In this document: piece by piece, positions 1 through 8,080 of the stretch
How the letters are laid out: every line of letters begins with the position of its first letter
How positions within the stretch are numbered: the first letter of the stretch is position 1
DNA from: a virus
Strand: one strand, 5' to 3'
Virus record (IMG/VR): IMGVR_UViG_3300047409_000171
Location: 1 to 64,000 of that record
Length of the DNA stretch: 64,000 nt
Position numbers and translations under genes: made by a program
The notes under the pieces: generated by a model
What the model saw: only the letters and a program-made list of their open reading frames with translations
Database searches by the model: none
What the model was told of the DNA's origin: nothing

Positions 1-1
1 T

Positions 2-307
2 GTTCAACTCTGCCAAGTGAAGGGCAGCAAAGAAGCGAGGGCCTATGGAGTTCAGGCTGTATTCTCTCGGCTACAGGTCCATGCCCCGGTAAAAGATTGG
101 TCGGAGATGGTTTTGGAAGAAATGGAGTTTTTCCCCTACCATCGCTTCCGTGACATTACCGATTCAGCTACTCAGGCCATCAAATATCTGCGAGACGCAG
201 GCCTACTGAACACGGATGCCGAATCGAAGGCGCAAGAGATTGAAGAACAGAGTGAATGGCTACGGCGGCACAAGAAGGGCGGCGTGGCGGAGAGGTATTT
301 CGGATGA
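2..307 (+). CDS. terL: Terminase large subunit, C-terminal end (partial)
   Basis: The frame is open at the left edge, so only about 101 C-terminal residues are present. The segment reading PYHRFRDITDSATQAIKYLR matches the usual end of phage large terminases, where an acidic residue of the RuvC-like nuclease domain lies in a D-x-x-D-S/A-x-T-Q-A motif. The protein would cut and pump DNA into the prohead. The GTG at 17 is internal to the frame and is not taken as the start. The stop overlaps the next ATG (ATGA). The family call rests on this one conserved segment. Confidence 0.72.
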   Translation, partial: VQLCQVKGSKEARAYGVQAVFSRLQVHAPVKDWSEMVLEEMEFFPYHRFRDITDSATQAIKYLRDAGLLNTDAESKAQEIEEQSEWLRRHKKGGVAERYFG

Positions 308-519
308 AGTTTGGAGAGCCTTGGTCTATCGCACGGGAGCGTCATCGCTTGATGGGGGATGACGAATGGCGGGGTTGGTTTGCGTGGCGTCCGGTTCATC
401 TCCGAAATGGAGAATGGGTATGGCTAGAGAATGTCGAATTTAATCGGCCAATGAGTTACAATCTACCAACCTATAGGCAAGCACCATGTCCCTCGACCCT
501 GAAGAAATCATCGAACTGA
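304..519 (+). CDS. Small conserved phage protein
   Basis: The 71-residue product starts at an ATG that overlaps the terminase stop by four bases, which suggests coupled translation. It is rich in Trp and Arg, with a GWFAWRPV segment followed by a short beta-like stretch. I recognise no domain. Similar small Trp-rich proteins often follow terminase genes in alphaproteobacterial phages, but the function is unknown. Confidence 0.6.
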   Translation: MKFGEPWSIARERHRLMGDDEWRGWFAWRPVHLRNGEWVWLENVEFNRPMSYNLPTYRQAPCPSTLKKSSN

Positions 520-685
520 TCGAGATGCACGGCCGGACGATTCTCGATGCGTCCCTGTGCGAGGACTGCCGTACACGCCGGACAAGGACATGATGCTGAA
601 GAAGCTGGATCGGATGCGGGAGTTGATTGCGATGCTGCCGGACCATGCGGATTTGGCCGGGACAGAGGCGAGGACGATGCAATGA
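486..685 (+). pseudogene. Possible frameshifted small Cys-pair protein
   Basis: Translation from ATG 486 gives 35 residues ending at 593 and includes a CEDC pair. A second frame, open from about 569 to 685, encodes PYTPDKDMMLKKLDRMREL and could start alone at ATG 590. Joined at about 569 by a -1 step, the two make one sensible protein of about 66 residues with a short Cys pair and then a helix. No obvious slippery heptamer lies at the junction. It may be a broken gene, two overlapping tiny genes or a sequence error. Confidence 0.4.
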
Positions 686-801
686 GCCAAGTACTAGGGT
701 TTGCAGGCATTGCGTTATTGTTGGCCCTATTCTTGTGGGCCACGTTCCGTTCTAGGCCGGGAGACGGCCCTCACGATAGTGGAATTGGGGGATCATTGTA
801 G
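682..801 (+). CDS. Small single-pass membrane protein
   Basis: The 39-residue product starts MSQVLGFAGIALLLALFLW. It has one strongly hydrophobic segment at residues 5-20 and an Arg-rich, then Gly-rich tail. ATG 682 overlaps the upstream TGA (683-685). The function is unknown. Several similar one-helix peptides occur between the terminase and portal genes here. Confidence 0.5.
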   Translation: MSQVLGFAGIALLLALFLWATFRSRPGDGPHDSGIGGSL

Positions 802-802
802 G

Positions 803-988
803 ATGAATGATGTTTATGTCCTGTGGTGGCAATACCGAGATAAATCATCTGCGGGCGTGCTGCGAGCATACGCTGATCGTCAGCGCGCCCAAGAAGACTT
901 GGACCTTATCGAGGACACTGGTGATAAGCAGTATTTTATTGAAAGCCTGCCAGTCTACTATAAGGGCACTCTGAGCACGCGGCCATAG
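803..988 (+). CDS. Hypothetical protein, 61 aa
   Basis: A compact soluble protein beginning MNDVYVLWWQY, with mixed beta then alpha character. It lies one base after the upstream stop. There is no recognisable domain and the function is unknown. The start was chosen because the longer frame runs back into the upstream gene. Confidence 0.55.
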   Translation: MNDVYVLWWQYRDKSSAGVLRAYADRQRAQEDLDLIEDTGDKQYFIESLPVYYKGTLSTRP

Positions 989-1001
989 ATGGAGAACGAC
1001 C

Positions 1002-1241
1002 ATGAGCAACAACCGATATTGGGACAGCGAGTTAGCTGAGTGGGTTTACGAGAGCGACGTTGATGCGGCCCGTGACGCGACCACTCTGGCAATTGATGAA
1101 TTCTATAACGGCGACAAAGAGTGGGCCACGCGTTGGATGCTGCGCGCCTTGGCAGCCAATAAGCCAATCCCTATGGATGCCGTTCTGGATGATGCTCTAG
1201 AGCCCTCCAAGTTCCTGCTCACTCTGGGAAAGCGTGGGTGA
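1002..1241 (+). CDS. Hypothetical protein, 79 aa
   Basis: An acidic, largely helical protein starting MSNNRYWDSELAEW, preceded by a purine-rich stretch (gagaacgacc) before the ATG. No domain is recognised. It belongs to the same dense string of small rightward genes. Confidence 0.55.
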   Translation: MSNNRYWDSELAEWVYESDVDAARDATTLAIDEFYNGDKEWATRWMLRALAANKPIPMDAVLDDALEPSKFLLTLGKRG

Positions 1242-1245
1242 CCGC

Positions 1246-1404
1246 ATGACAAAAAACCCAAAGTGCGAAATATGCAAATGTCAATTTGGCCCCACCGATA
1301 CTGTATTCGAGGATAATTGGGCCAAGAAGATGTACTGCGCTCAATGTTTTGAGGAAAACATTGCAGAGTTTGATAAGGAAAAACCTCCAGCAATGGATTC
1401 CTGA
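1246..1404 (+). CDS. Small zinc-ribbon-like protein
   Basis: The 52-residue product has CEICKC near residue 7 and CAQC near residue 31. Such Cys pairs about 20 residues apart are typical of a zinc ribbon. It starts just after the upstream gene ends and stops one base before the next ATG. It may bind nucleic acid or protein, but the sequence shows only the metal-binding pattern. Confidence 0.55.
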   Translation: MTKNPKCEICKCQFGPTDTVFEDNWAKKMYCAQCFEENIAEFDKEKPPAMDS

Positions 1405-1405
1405 C

Positions 1406-1579
1406 ATGATTTGGCTTAGAGATTTGTGGCGAGGATGGTCCGATGAGGATTTATCAAGCGTCCTCACCAAGGTCCAAACTCATGGGCTCAGTCCCGGGGC
1501 CATATTCCCGGTGACGTATCGAGAGTTACGGGCGTACCACGACTACATTCGATTGCCCGAGGTGAGGACTGCGCATTGA
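1406..1579 (+). CDS. Hypothetical protein, 57 aa
   Basis: Starts MIWLRDLWRGWSDEDL and is helical with several Trp residues. No domain is recognised. The start ATG lies one base after the upstream TGA, and the stop overlaps a TTG start of a tiny membrane peptide, so the genes look translationally coupled. Confidence 0.5.
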   Translation: MIWLRDLWRGWSDEDLSSVLTKVQTHGLSPGAIFPVTYRELRAYHDYIRLPEVRTAH

Positions 1580-1656
1580 TCCGCGCTGCCGTTGCCTTCG
1601 TGATAGCATTTACGCTCATGTGGGGCATAATGGGGACATTCGAGGTGATGAAATGA
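1576..1656 (+). CDS. Tiny membrane peptide, TTG start
   Basis: The 26-residue product has one hydrophobic helix (AAVAFVIAFTLMWGIMG). The TTG start overlaps the upstream TGA and the stop overlaps the next ATG (ATGA). This perfect coupling on both sides is the main argument that it is real. Confidence 0.42.
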   Translation: MIRAAVAFVIAFTLMWGIMGTFEVMK

Positions 1657-1979
1657 TCACGTCTCGCCGGTCGTTCTTAGTGGGTCTTGGCGCACTGATT
1701 GCTGCGCCTGCTATCGTGCGCGCAGAACTGATTATGCCGGTCAAGCAGATGCTTATTCTGCCGCCGAAGATTAGCGATGTGCTGCCGCCCATTGAGGGTT
1801 ACGCGCGGGTCGCTGGTTTATACATGTCAAATGACAGCGCTAAGCTGGCGGATTATGGCTCCAAGGGATGGGAATTCACCGAGCATGAATTCAACGGCGA
1901 CTACCGGCCTAGCCGCGCTATTGTGATCGGACGAAATGGCGAGCAACTGCAACGCAGACCGTATGGGATAGTAACATGA
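1653..1979 (+). CDS. Exported protein with Tat-type signal
   Basis: The 108-residue product begins with a twin-arginine signal: SRRSFL at residues 4-9, a hydrophobic stretch, and a likely cleavage after VRA near residue 23. The mature part is about 85 residues of mixed alpha/beta with no known domain. Tat signals export folded proteins to the periplasm, which is unusual in a gene lying between terminase and portal. ATG 1653 overlaps the stop of the preceding peptide. Confidence 0.6.
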   Translation: MITSRRSFLVGLGALIAAPAIVRAELIMPVKQMLILPPKISDVLPPIEGYARVAGLYMSNDSAKLADYGSKGWEFTEHEFNGDYRPSRAIVIGRNGEQLQRRPYGIVT

Positions 1980-2257
1980 CCAAGCCGACCCTAATCCAGC
2001 CGCCCAAGCCGCTATCCGAAGAACAGATCGGCATTGTCGATATGATCAAGGAACTGCTGGCGCTGTGCCTTGAGGGTAAGATCACCACGATCGGGATCGT
2101 GGGTTGCCGGGAGGATGGGTTCTTCTCCGCGATGCGCGGCCGGCAGGCTGCGGACCTGAACCTGGCGTGCGACGAGTTGAAGAAGCGCATTCTGGACGAG
2201 GTATTGGGCTCGACGGCGGAGCGGCAGTCGCGGCGGTCGTCGATACTGAGGAATTGA
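1976..2257 (+). CDS. Hypothetical protein, 93 aa
   Basis: A helical, charged protein that overlaps the upstream stop by four bases. The segment VGCREDGFFSAMRGRQAAD is distinctive, but I cannot assign a family. The function is unknown. Confidence 0.55.
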   Translation: MTKPTLIQPPKPLSEEQIGIVDMIKELLALCLEGKITTIGIVGCREDGFFSAMRGRQAADLNLACDELKKRILDEVLGSTAERQSRRSSILRN

Positions 2258-2260
2258 GCC

Positions 2261-2536
2261 ATGGCGGACACTATCGTGGAAGGTGAGATCAAAGCGTTCG
2301 TTAAGGAGCGCGATCAAATGCTTCTGGCTTGCGACGTGGATCGCATGATGGCATTTCACGCCAAGCACAACCCTGATAGCCCGGGATTTTCTTCCCGAGA
2401 AGTGGCTGAAACCGCACTGCACAAGGCGCGCACTGGTGTGCTTACGCTTCCCATGGAAGAACGGTTGAAGTCAAAGCGGTGGCTGCGCGAACGCGGATAC
2501 TCCTCGATGGATGACGGCGACTTGGTGGACGCATGA
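2261..2536 (+). CDS. Hypothetical protein, 91 aa
   Basis: A helical protein starting MADTIVEGEIKAFVKERDQM, three bases after the upstream stop. It has a charged C-terminus and no recognised domain. Its stop overlaps the next ATG. Confidence 0.55.
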   Translation: MADTIVEGEIKAFVKERDQMLLACDVDRMMAFHAKHNPDSPGFSSREVAETALHKARTGVLTLPMEERLKSKRWLRERGYSSMDDGDLVDA

Positions 2537-2640
2537 CCCACTGGCGCCGCCCCGAGCCCGTAGTCCCCAACTGGTGGGTATTCGTTCTCACGATAGGGCT
2601 TGGCCTTGCGCTGGCGGCTTTGGGGTGGATGACGAGCTAG
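2533..2640 (+). CDS. Small single-pass membrane protein
   Basis: The 35-residue product is MTHWRRPEP followed by one membrane helix (WWVFVLTIGLGLALAALGW). It overlaps the upstream stop (ATGA). A positive N-terminus suggests an N-in orientation. The function is unknown. Confidence 0.5.
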   Translation: MTHWRRPEPVVPNWWVFVLTIGLGLALAALGWMTS

Positions 2641-2698
2641 GTAGCAATCTGGCCCGATGTGCGCTAGGTATTGTGCCTTCAAGGGCGAGAGCGGCTAA

Positions 2699-4996
2699 AT
2701 GGCAGGCCAAGAGGGACCGCTGCGGGTTGAGGTTGGCGACAGCGCCGACCAGACAATTTTGGTCGACCCCGACACCGGCACTGTGACGGAACAGCAGCCA
2801 GACGGCGGTGTAATCGTCCATCTAGACGCCCACCGCCCCAAGTCCGACGATGACGGCGATGAGTGGTTTGAGAACCTCGCCGACCAGCTAGACCATATCC
2901 GCCTATCCGCAATCACGAATGACCTCGTTGAGGCGATCAAGGCCGACGACGCATCCCGTTCGGGATGGCTCCAAGATACCGCTGAGAGCCTTACGCAGAT
3001 GGCACTCAAACTGGAGAAGCCGGATACTGCCGCGTCCTCATCATCCTCTGAGGGCCCGGTAATGAGCAGGGTGCGCAATCCTATCTTGCTTGACGCGTGT
3101 TTAAGGGGTTGGGCCAATGCCGAGGCGGAACTTTTGCCTGCCAATGGCCCGGTCAAGGTCAAGTCGGACGGTAGGGAGACCAAGGGTGAGGATGAGCAGG
3201 CCGATAGGCTTGAGCGGGCTGTAAACCGATACCTCACTACGACGGCGACAGAATATTACCCTGAGACCTCCCACATGCTGCTGTGGGGTACCTATTTGCG
3301 GGGTTCTGGGTTCAAGAAGATTTATCGCTGCCCTCGTCGGCGCCGCCCGGTTTCGGAAAAGGTCGACGGCAAGGACTTGATCGTCTCGGATACCGCCACG
3401 GACCTGAAGTCATGTGGGCGGATTACCCACGAGATTACGATGCGGCCGTCGATCTACAAGATCATGGTTATGCTCGGGGCCTACCGTAAGACGGCGGCTA
3501 TCCCGCCCAATCCGGAACCGAACGTCGTTGATTCTAAGATTGCTGGCATCCAAGGCACGCAGCCCGTTCCAGAGCGGCCTGAGGACAAGCCCTATACGCT
3601 GTGGGAAACCCAGTGCGAACTCGACCTCGACGAATTCATCCCGGCGGGGTCGAAATACAAGGGTGAGGGCATCCCGCTTCCGTACCTCGTGACGATGGAC
3701 AAAGATAACGAACAAATCCTAGCAATTAGAAGGGATTGGGACGAGGACGACAAGCACTGCATCCGCAAGCGGATGTATGTCCGCTACCCCTATGTGCCGG
3801 GTCCGGGATTTTATGGGACTGGCATGTACGGCATTCTAGGCAATGCCACGTTGGCAATGACTGCGGCTTGGCGCCTAGGTCTGGATTCCGCAATGATGGC
3901 ATCCCACCCCAGCGGATTGATAGCCAAACTGGGCGGTCGGCAGATCAACACTGATTTCCAGACGGCGGCGGGGGAATTCAAAGCCATCGAAACCAACGGC
4001 ATGCCGATTAACCAGATAGTGATGCCAAATCCGTTCCATGACGCCACCCCGGGCCTCATGACGATGATGGACAAGATAACGGAGCAGACCAAATCACTGG
4101 CCCAGGCTGCGGAGATACCGGCCGGAGAAGGGCTGCAGAACGTTCCAGTCGGGACCATGCTGGCGCAGATCGAGCAGGCCACGAAGGTCATGGCCGCGGC
4201 GCACAAGGGCATGCACGTTGCCCAGAGCGAGGAAATACAGTTACTCGTCGACCTGTTCCGGCTGAACCCGAAAGACTTGCTGGAATCTGACGATGGCGAT
4301 TTGGGCGGTTGGGATGACGCCAAACTGCTTGAGGCATTGAAGAACGTCAAGCTGGTTCCGGTCTCTGATCCGAACGTGCCGAGCCATATCCATCGCATTT
4401 CCAAGGCGTTGGCGATGGTTGAGATCATCAAAATACCGGAGTTCAAAGCGCGGACGGATTTGGATCAGGCGTACCGTATTGTGCTTGAGGCTGTCCGGAT
4501 TGACCCGGCAGGGCTGCAGATACCGGCCCCGCCGGTGCAGGGCGGGGACCCGATGGCGGATGCCAAGAAGGCGGACGCTGCTGCGAAGATGAAGGGTGCC
4601 GAGGCGAAGATTACGGAGGCTGGCATCAAGGCCAAAGCCCAAGAAGCTGACTTGGCGACCCAGCATCGCACGGCCGAGCTCGACGTGGTTAAAGAGGTGT
4701 TAATACATTCCAACGACGAAAAGAAGGTTCAGGCCGACCTCGCAGAGACCAACGCCAATCTGGCGATGAAGGGTCGCGAGATCGCGCACAAGGAAAGAAC
4801 GGCGGATCGAGACCACTCTCTGGAAGTTGCCAAAGCCGGGGTTGCGGCGCATAATTCAGACCGAGAGCATGCGCTAGGCGTGAGCGATCATGTACTGGCG
4901 GCGCAGACGGCGGCGCATAGCGCGGCGGTCCAGACGCACGAGGTGCTTCATCCGCCGAAGCCTGCAGCGCCAGCGAAGCCGAAGGGGAAGAAATGA
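2699..4996 (+). CDS. Portal protein (P22 gp1-like)
   Basis: The 765-residue protein would form the dodecameric ring at the DNA-entry vertex of the head. Its size and features fit long podoviral portals: an acidic N-terminus, a core with repeated aromatic and Gly-Pro segments (PGPGFYGTGMYGILGN near residue 370), a helical stretch LAQAAEIPAGEGLQNVPVGT that matches the wing/stem region, and a long Ala/Lys-rich C-terminal coiled coil (about 610-760) like the barrel. It lies next to terminase and upstream of a scaffold-like gene, as expected. The N-terminal 100 residues are extra-acidic and unassigned. Confidence 0.82.
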   Translation: MAGQEGPLRVEVGDSADQTILVDPDTGTVTEQQPDGGVIVHLDAHRPKSDDDGDEWFENLADQLDHIRLSAITNDLVEAIKADDASRSGWLQDTAESLTQMALKLEKPDTAASSSSSEGPVMSRVRNPILLDACLRGWANAEAELLPANGPVKVKSDGRETKGEDEQADRLERAVNRYLTTTATEYYPETSHMLLWGTYLRGSGFKKIYRCPRRRRPVSEKVDGKDLIVSDTATDLKSCGRITHEITMRPSIYKIMVMLGAYRKTAAIPPNPEPNVVDSKIAGIQGTQPVPERPEDKPYTLWETQCELDLDEFIPAGSKYKGEGIPLPYLVTMDKDNEQILAIRRDWDEDDKHCIRKRMYVRYPYVPGPGFYGTGMYGILGNATLAMTAAWRLGLDSAMMASHPSGLIAKLGGRQINTDFQTAAGEFKAIETNGMPINQIVMPNPFHDATPGLMTMMDKITEQTKSLAQAAEIPAGEGLQNVPVGTMLAQIEQATKVMAAAHKGMHVAQSEEIQLLVDLFRLNPKDLLESDDGDLGGWDDAKLLEALKNVKLVPVSDPNVPSHIHRISKALAMVEIIKIPEFKARTDLDQAYRIVLEAVRIDPAGLQIPAPPVQGGDPMADAKKADAAAKMKGAEAKITEAGIKAKAQEADLATQHRTAELDVVKEVLIHSNDEKKVQADLAETNANLAMKGREIAHKERTADRDHSLEVAKAGVAAHNSDREHALGVSDHVLAAQTAAHSAAVQTHEVLHPPKPAAPAKPKGKK

Positions 4997-5208
4997 GCTT
5001 CATTGATCATTTGGGAGAGGCCCAAAGGCTTGCCGGCAACCGCGTCGGCACATCAAGCGGCGACTTCAACACGGCCGGTGTGGAAGTTTCGTTGCCCTTG
5101 TGGGTAGTTTACGGACTGATCAACGAAATCGAAATGCTGCGCCGCGACGAAAATGGCCAGTCCTTCCGCGACATCAAGCAGGAGATCAAGAATGGCCCAT
5201 CCGTATAA
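4993..5208 (+). CDS. Hypothetical protein, 71 aa
   Basis: Overlaps the portal stop by four bases. It is a small acidic protein, FIDHLGEAQRLAGNR then a beta segment EVSLPLWVVYGLINE, with no recognised domain. Position suggests head assembly, but nothing in the sequence shows a role. Confidence 0.55.
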   Translation: MSFIDHLGEAQRLAGNRVGTSSGDFNTAGVEVSLPLWVVYGLINEIEMLRRDENGQSFRDIKQEIKNGPSV

Positions 5209-5371
5209 GGCCGCAGCCCACCGCAATGACCCAAAATGGGTTAAGAACCTGAACCCTCTCGTCGAGAAGGCGAAGAAGGACGACGTCGACGCGGTCATTC
5301 GCAACTACGGCGGGGACAAATCCGCCACCATGCAGGCAGCTCGCTACGAGCGGCCCAAGAATCAGGATTGA
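5192..5371 (+). CDS. Small basic protein, 59 aa
   Basis: Starts MAHPYKAAAHRNDPKW inside the end of the preceding gene (17-base overlap). It is rich in Lys and Asp and the function is unknown. It is followed at once by the GGxV-motif protein. Confidence 0.5.
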   Translation: MAHPYKAAAHRNDPKWVKNLNPLVEKAKKDDVDAVIRNYGGDKSATMQAARYERPKNQD

Positions 5372-5376
5372 TCGCC

Positions 5377-6108
5377 ATGTCGCACGAATTCAACGAGCAT
5401 CGTTCGAACAAGGTCATGCGGAACCGAGTGGCCCAGATCACCAGCGGCTACACCATGGGTGATACGGTCAAGGCCGCGCATCCGTCCGGTGTGAAGCGTG
5501 CCGCGGGCGGGGCCGTGAAGGGTGTAGCGCAGCGCGCCGACGGCGGTTCCGTGAAGCCCCGGGCCGACAAGGTCAGCCGCGCCAAGGGCGGGCGCGTCAA
5601 GGGCACCACCGTCAACGTGATTGTCTCCCCGAAGGATACGCCGGCCGCGCCCCCGATGGCTGCGATGCCGCCCCCGATGCCGCCCAAGCCACCCATGCCG
5701 TTGGCGAACCCTCCTCCGGCTATGGGACCAGCCCCAGGTTTGGGCGGCATGCCTCCAATGCCTCCGCGGTCTGACGGCGGTCGGGCGTACAAGCGTGGCG
5801 GCGCCGTGAAGTCGATGAAGAAGTCGAAGTCGCTCAAGATGAGCGGCGAGAAGCACAAACGGGCGTCCGGCGGAGCCGTCGATGGCGCTGGCGTCAAGGG
5901 CAAGACCGGCATTGGCGACCGCACGCAAATCCAGCATTCTGGCAACAAGTCGGACACGCAGAACATCGGCCGCAAGGCTGTCATCACCAAGGCCACCGGC
6001 GGAGCCATCTACGCAGACGGCAAGCCGGGCAAGCAGATGGCATGGCTGAAGGGTGTCGGCGCTGGCGGCGGCGAGGGCCGGCTGAAGAAGGCAGCGCACG
6101 CCAAATGA
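5377..6108 (+). CDS. Basic, low-complexity virion-type protein with GGxV repeats
   Basis: The 243-residue protein has at least six copies of a short motif of the form K/R-x-x-GG-A/S/R-V/I (AAGGAVKG, RADGGSVK, AKGGRVKG, KRGGAVKS, ASGGAVDG, ATGGAIYA). They flank a Pro/Met-rich linker near residues 85-130. The same motif recurs in four other structural-region proteins. The ATG at 5377 was preferred over the in-frame TTG at 5368. It is very basic, so DNA or capsid-interior binding is possible, but that is inference. Confidence 0.65.
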   Translation: MSHEFNEHRSNKVMRNRVAQITSGYTMGDTVKAAHPSGVKRAAGGAVKGVAQRADGGSVKPRADKVSRAKGGRVKGTTVNVIVSPKDTPAAPPMAAMPPPMPPKPPMPLANPPPAMGPAPGLGGMPPMPPRSDGGRAYKRGGAVKSMKKSKSLKMSGEKHKRASGGAVDGAGVKGKTGIGDRTQIQHSGNKSDTQNIGRKAVITKATGGAIYADGKPGKQMAWLKGVGAGGGEGRLKKAAHAK

Positions 6109-6323
6109 GTGGGTTGAATATCTACGCCCTTGATTCGCCGCAGGCTGCGAGAACGATCAAGGCAAAGTTGGAGAAGCGACGAACCGAACTTGAGGGCTTC
6201 ATAGTAGCCGGTGAAGTCGCAGACTGGCCAGATTACCAACGCCGCGTTGGCGTTCTTCAGGGAATCGATGAGGCGTTGCGCGTGTGCGACGATCTCGAGA
6301 AGGAGGCAGAGACGAGACGATGA
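6105..6323 (+). CDS. Small helical protein, 72 aa
   Basis: Starts at an ATG overlapping the upstream stop. The core LDSPQAARTIKAKLEKRR then a regular heptad-like helix ending in EKEAETRR suggests a short coiled coil. Similar helix-rich proteins near portals are common in podoviruses. The function is unknown. Confidence 0.55.
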   Translation: MSGLNIYALDSPQAARTIKAKLEKRRTELEGFIVAGEVADWPDYQRRVGVLQGIDEALRVCDDLEKEAETRR

Positions 6324-6766
6324 GAGTAAATTTACGGCAGCTCGCTGAAGCGGCTGCACATAATCCTGCCGAGCCACTGCTGGCTGCCGCGGGAGATTTG
6401 AGCGACTATGAGATATTTCACAATCTCGTGCTAGTCGCGACGTATGTTGCGCCGCCCCGAATGATGAAGGGGCCGAACGGCGAACCTATTCCGTTCCACA
6501 CGTCGGACAACACGATGGCGGAAGACCGCTTTCAGGGCAAAGTCGGCCTTGTTCTAAAGGTCGGCCCTACCGCATTCCATGACGATACCGTGGCCAAGTT
6601 TGGCGGAGTATCGGTCCAGCCCAGCGATTGGGTGGTCTACCGCCCCTCCGATGGTCATGAGCTATTCATCCGCGACCGCCGAAAGCTCAACGAAGGCCTA
6701 TCCTGTCGGTTGATTGAGGACGTATTCATTCGCGGGCGGGTGAAAGACCCGTCGCTGGTTTATTGA
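6320..6766 (+). CDS. GroES/Cpn10-like protein
   Basis: The 148-residue protein resembles phage-encoded GroES-fold proteins: a first strand VLVATYVAPPRMMKGPNGEP, then GKVGLVLKVGPTAFHDD and VQPSDWVVYRPSDGHEL, with RLIEDVFIRGRVKDP at the end. These match the G-x-V-x-x-V-G-P and D-W-V-V-Y/F-R positions of Cpn10. It may help fold the capsid protein with host GroEL. The call is from motif pattern only. The start at 6320 overlaps the upstream stop. Confidence 0.5.
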   Translation: MRVNLRQLAEAAAHNPAEPLLAAAGDLSDYEIFHNLVLVATYVAPPRMMKGPNGEPIPFHTSDNTMAEDRFQGKVGLVLKVGPTAFHDDTVAKFGGVSVQPSDWVVYRPSDGHELFIRDRRKLNEGLSCRLIEDVFIRGRVKDPSLVY

Positions 6767-6773
6767 GGGCATC

Positions 6774-7079
6774 ATGCGGATATTTCAGCATTCACAAGGC
6801 TATCTGGTAGCGTTTGGCTTTGACATGGTTAGCCGGAAGCCAATGCCGCGCCGTATTTGTTGGAGCGACCCAAGCGGCGATTGGGACATGAGAACCGACA
6901 ATCATGCTGGTTGGTGTGATTTGTCGTTCACCGTCAATCCGGAATTCATCCGCGAGAATGCTGGTCGGATAGTTGCCTACCAGCCCGGGAAATGCGTCGA
7001 GATGACGCTGGTTGACGGCCCATTCATCTGGAATTTCACGACGCTGCAAAGCGACACCACTCTCGCAGCTGTCGCATAG
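6774..7079 (+). CDS. Hypothetical protein, 101 aa
   Basis: A beta-rich protein with several Trp and Cys residues (RRICWSDPSGDWDM, HAGWCDLSFTV). No domain is recognised. It lies between the GroES-like and scaffold-like genes. Confidence 0.55.
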   Translation: MRIFQHSQGYLVAFGFDMVSRKPMPRRICWSDPSGDWDMRTDNHAGWCDLSFTVNPEFIRENAGRIVAYQPGKCVEMTLVDGPFIWNFTTLQSDTTLAAVA

Positions 7080-7091
7080 GGGGGTAACATC

Positions 7092-8078
7092 ATGGCTGAC
7101 GAGGCAGAACTCGAAATCAAGATCATCCCGGATGAGGAAGCAAACGTCGAAGCCGCGCAGGCGGCGGACGAGAAGGTTACGAAAAAGGCCGAAATCACAA
7201 CTGAGGTCAAAGACCCTGCAATGCAGGAACTCATGGCCCAGTACAAAGACCTTGAGGGCCGGGAGGCTGAGAAGGATCGCCGCCTTGCGGAAGCGGAGCG
7301 GGAGAAAGAACGCCTCCGCGTCGAGGCCGAAGGTGCGAAGAAGCAAGTTGCCAACAGCCATCTCGACACCGTCACCACGGCGCTGAATTCGGCCAAGTCG
7401 GATGCGGAGCAGGCCAAGCGGGACATCCGGGTCGCCAAGGACGCTGGCGATATCGATGCCGAGATCGAGGCGCAGGACCGGCTGGCACAGGCGAGGGCCG
7501 ACGAGCGGCGGCTCGACGAGGCCAGAAGCGACCTTGAGGCGCGTGCCAAGGCCCCGCCGAAGCGTCAGGCGCCGCCCACCGATCCAGTGGAGGCTTACGT
7601 GCAAGGCCGCACAGCGCCGACGGCTAGCTGGCTGAGGGCCCATCCGGAGTTCATCACGGATACGCGCAAGCAGGCCAAACTTACCGCAGCGCACTATGAT
7701 GCGGAGGGGGACGGGTTGGTCGCGGACACGCCGGCGTATTTTGCCCATGTTGAGAAATTTCTGGGGATAGGTGGGGAGGCGGTTACCAAGGCCGCCCCGA
7801 CTGAGGCCGCGCAAGTCGAGCCGGCCAAACAACGAAAGGGGGCACCGGTGGCACCAGGGAGCGCGGTATCGAATAACGGAGCCGGCAGCGGCGCTACGCC
7901 GGTCATGCTGACCCGAGGGGAGGCCGCCGCGGCACAGGACGGTACCCACGTATGGAACTACGATGATCCGAAAGGCAAGTTCAAGAAAAACGACCCGATC
8001 GGCATTCAGGAGTTTGCCCGCCGCAAGGTCGCGATGCAAAAGCAGGGCCTGTACGATAAATCGTACTCGGAAGTGTGA
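7092..8078 (+). CDS. Scaffold-like head assembly protein
   Basis: The 328-residue, highly charged protein has an acidic N-terminus, a long predicted coiled coil rich in Ala, Glu, Lys and Arg (residues 45-155), a Pro-rich linker, and a folded C-terminal part beginning TDPVEAYVQGRTAPTASWLR. This layout and its position after the portal fit a scaffolding protein that shapes the prohead and then leaves. The usual partner, the major capsid gene, is displaced about 19.6 kb downstream by the cargo island. A GGGTAAC-type spacer precedes the ATG. Confidence 0.6.
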   Translation: MADEAELEIKIIPDEEANVEAAQAADEKVTKKAEITTEVKDPAMQELMAQYKDLEGREAEKDRRLAEAEREKERLRVEAEGAKKQVANSHLDTVTTALNSAKSDAEQAKRDIRVAKDAGDIDAEIEAQDRLAQARADERRLDEARSDLEARAKAPPKRQAPPTDPVEAYVQGRTAPTASWLRAHPEFITDTRKQAKLTAAHYDAEGDGLVADTPAYFAHVEKFLGIGGEAVTKAAPTEAAQVEPAKQRKGAPVAPGSAVSNNGAGSGATPVMLTRGEAAAAQDGTHVWNYDDPKGKFKKNDPIGIQEFARRKVAMQKQGLYDKSYSEV

Positions 8079-8080
8079 TC

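Noticed and set aside
2657-2698. A 13-codon frame before the portal gene
   Set aside because: Too short and without a ribosome site; probably leader sequence.
6792-8039. A 415-codon leftward frame
   Set aside because: Antisense to the scaffold-like gene and its neighbour, with Arg/Leu-rich noise composition.
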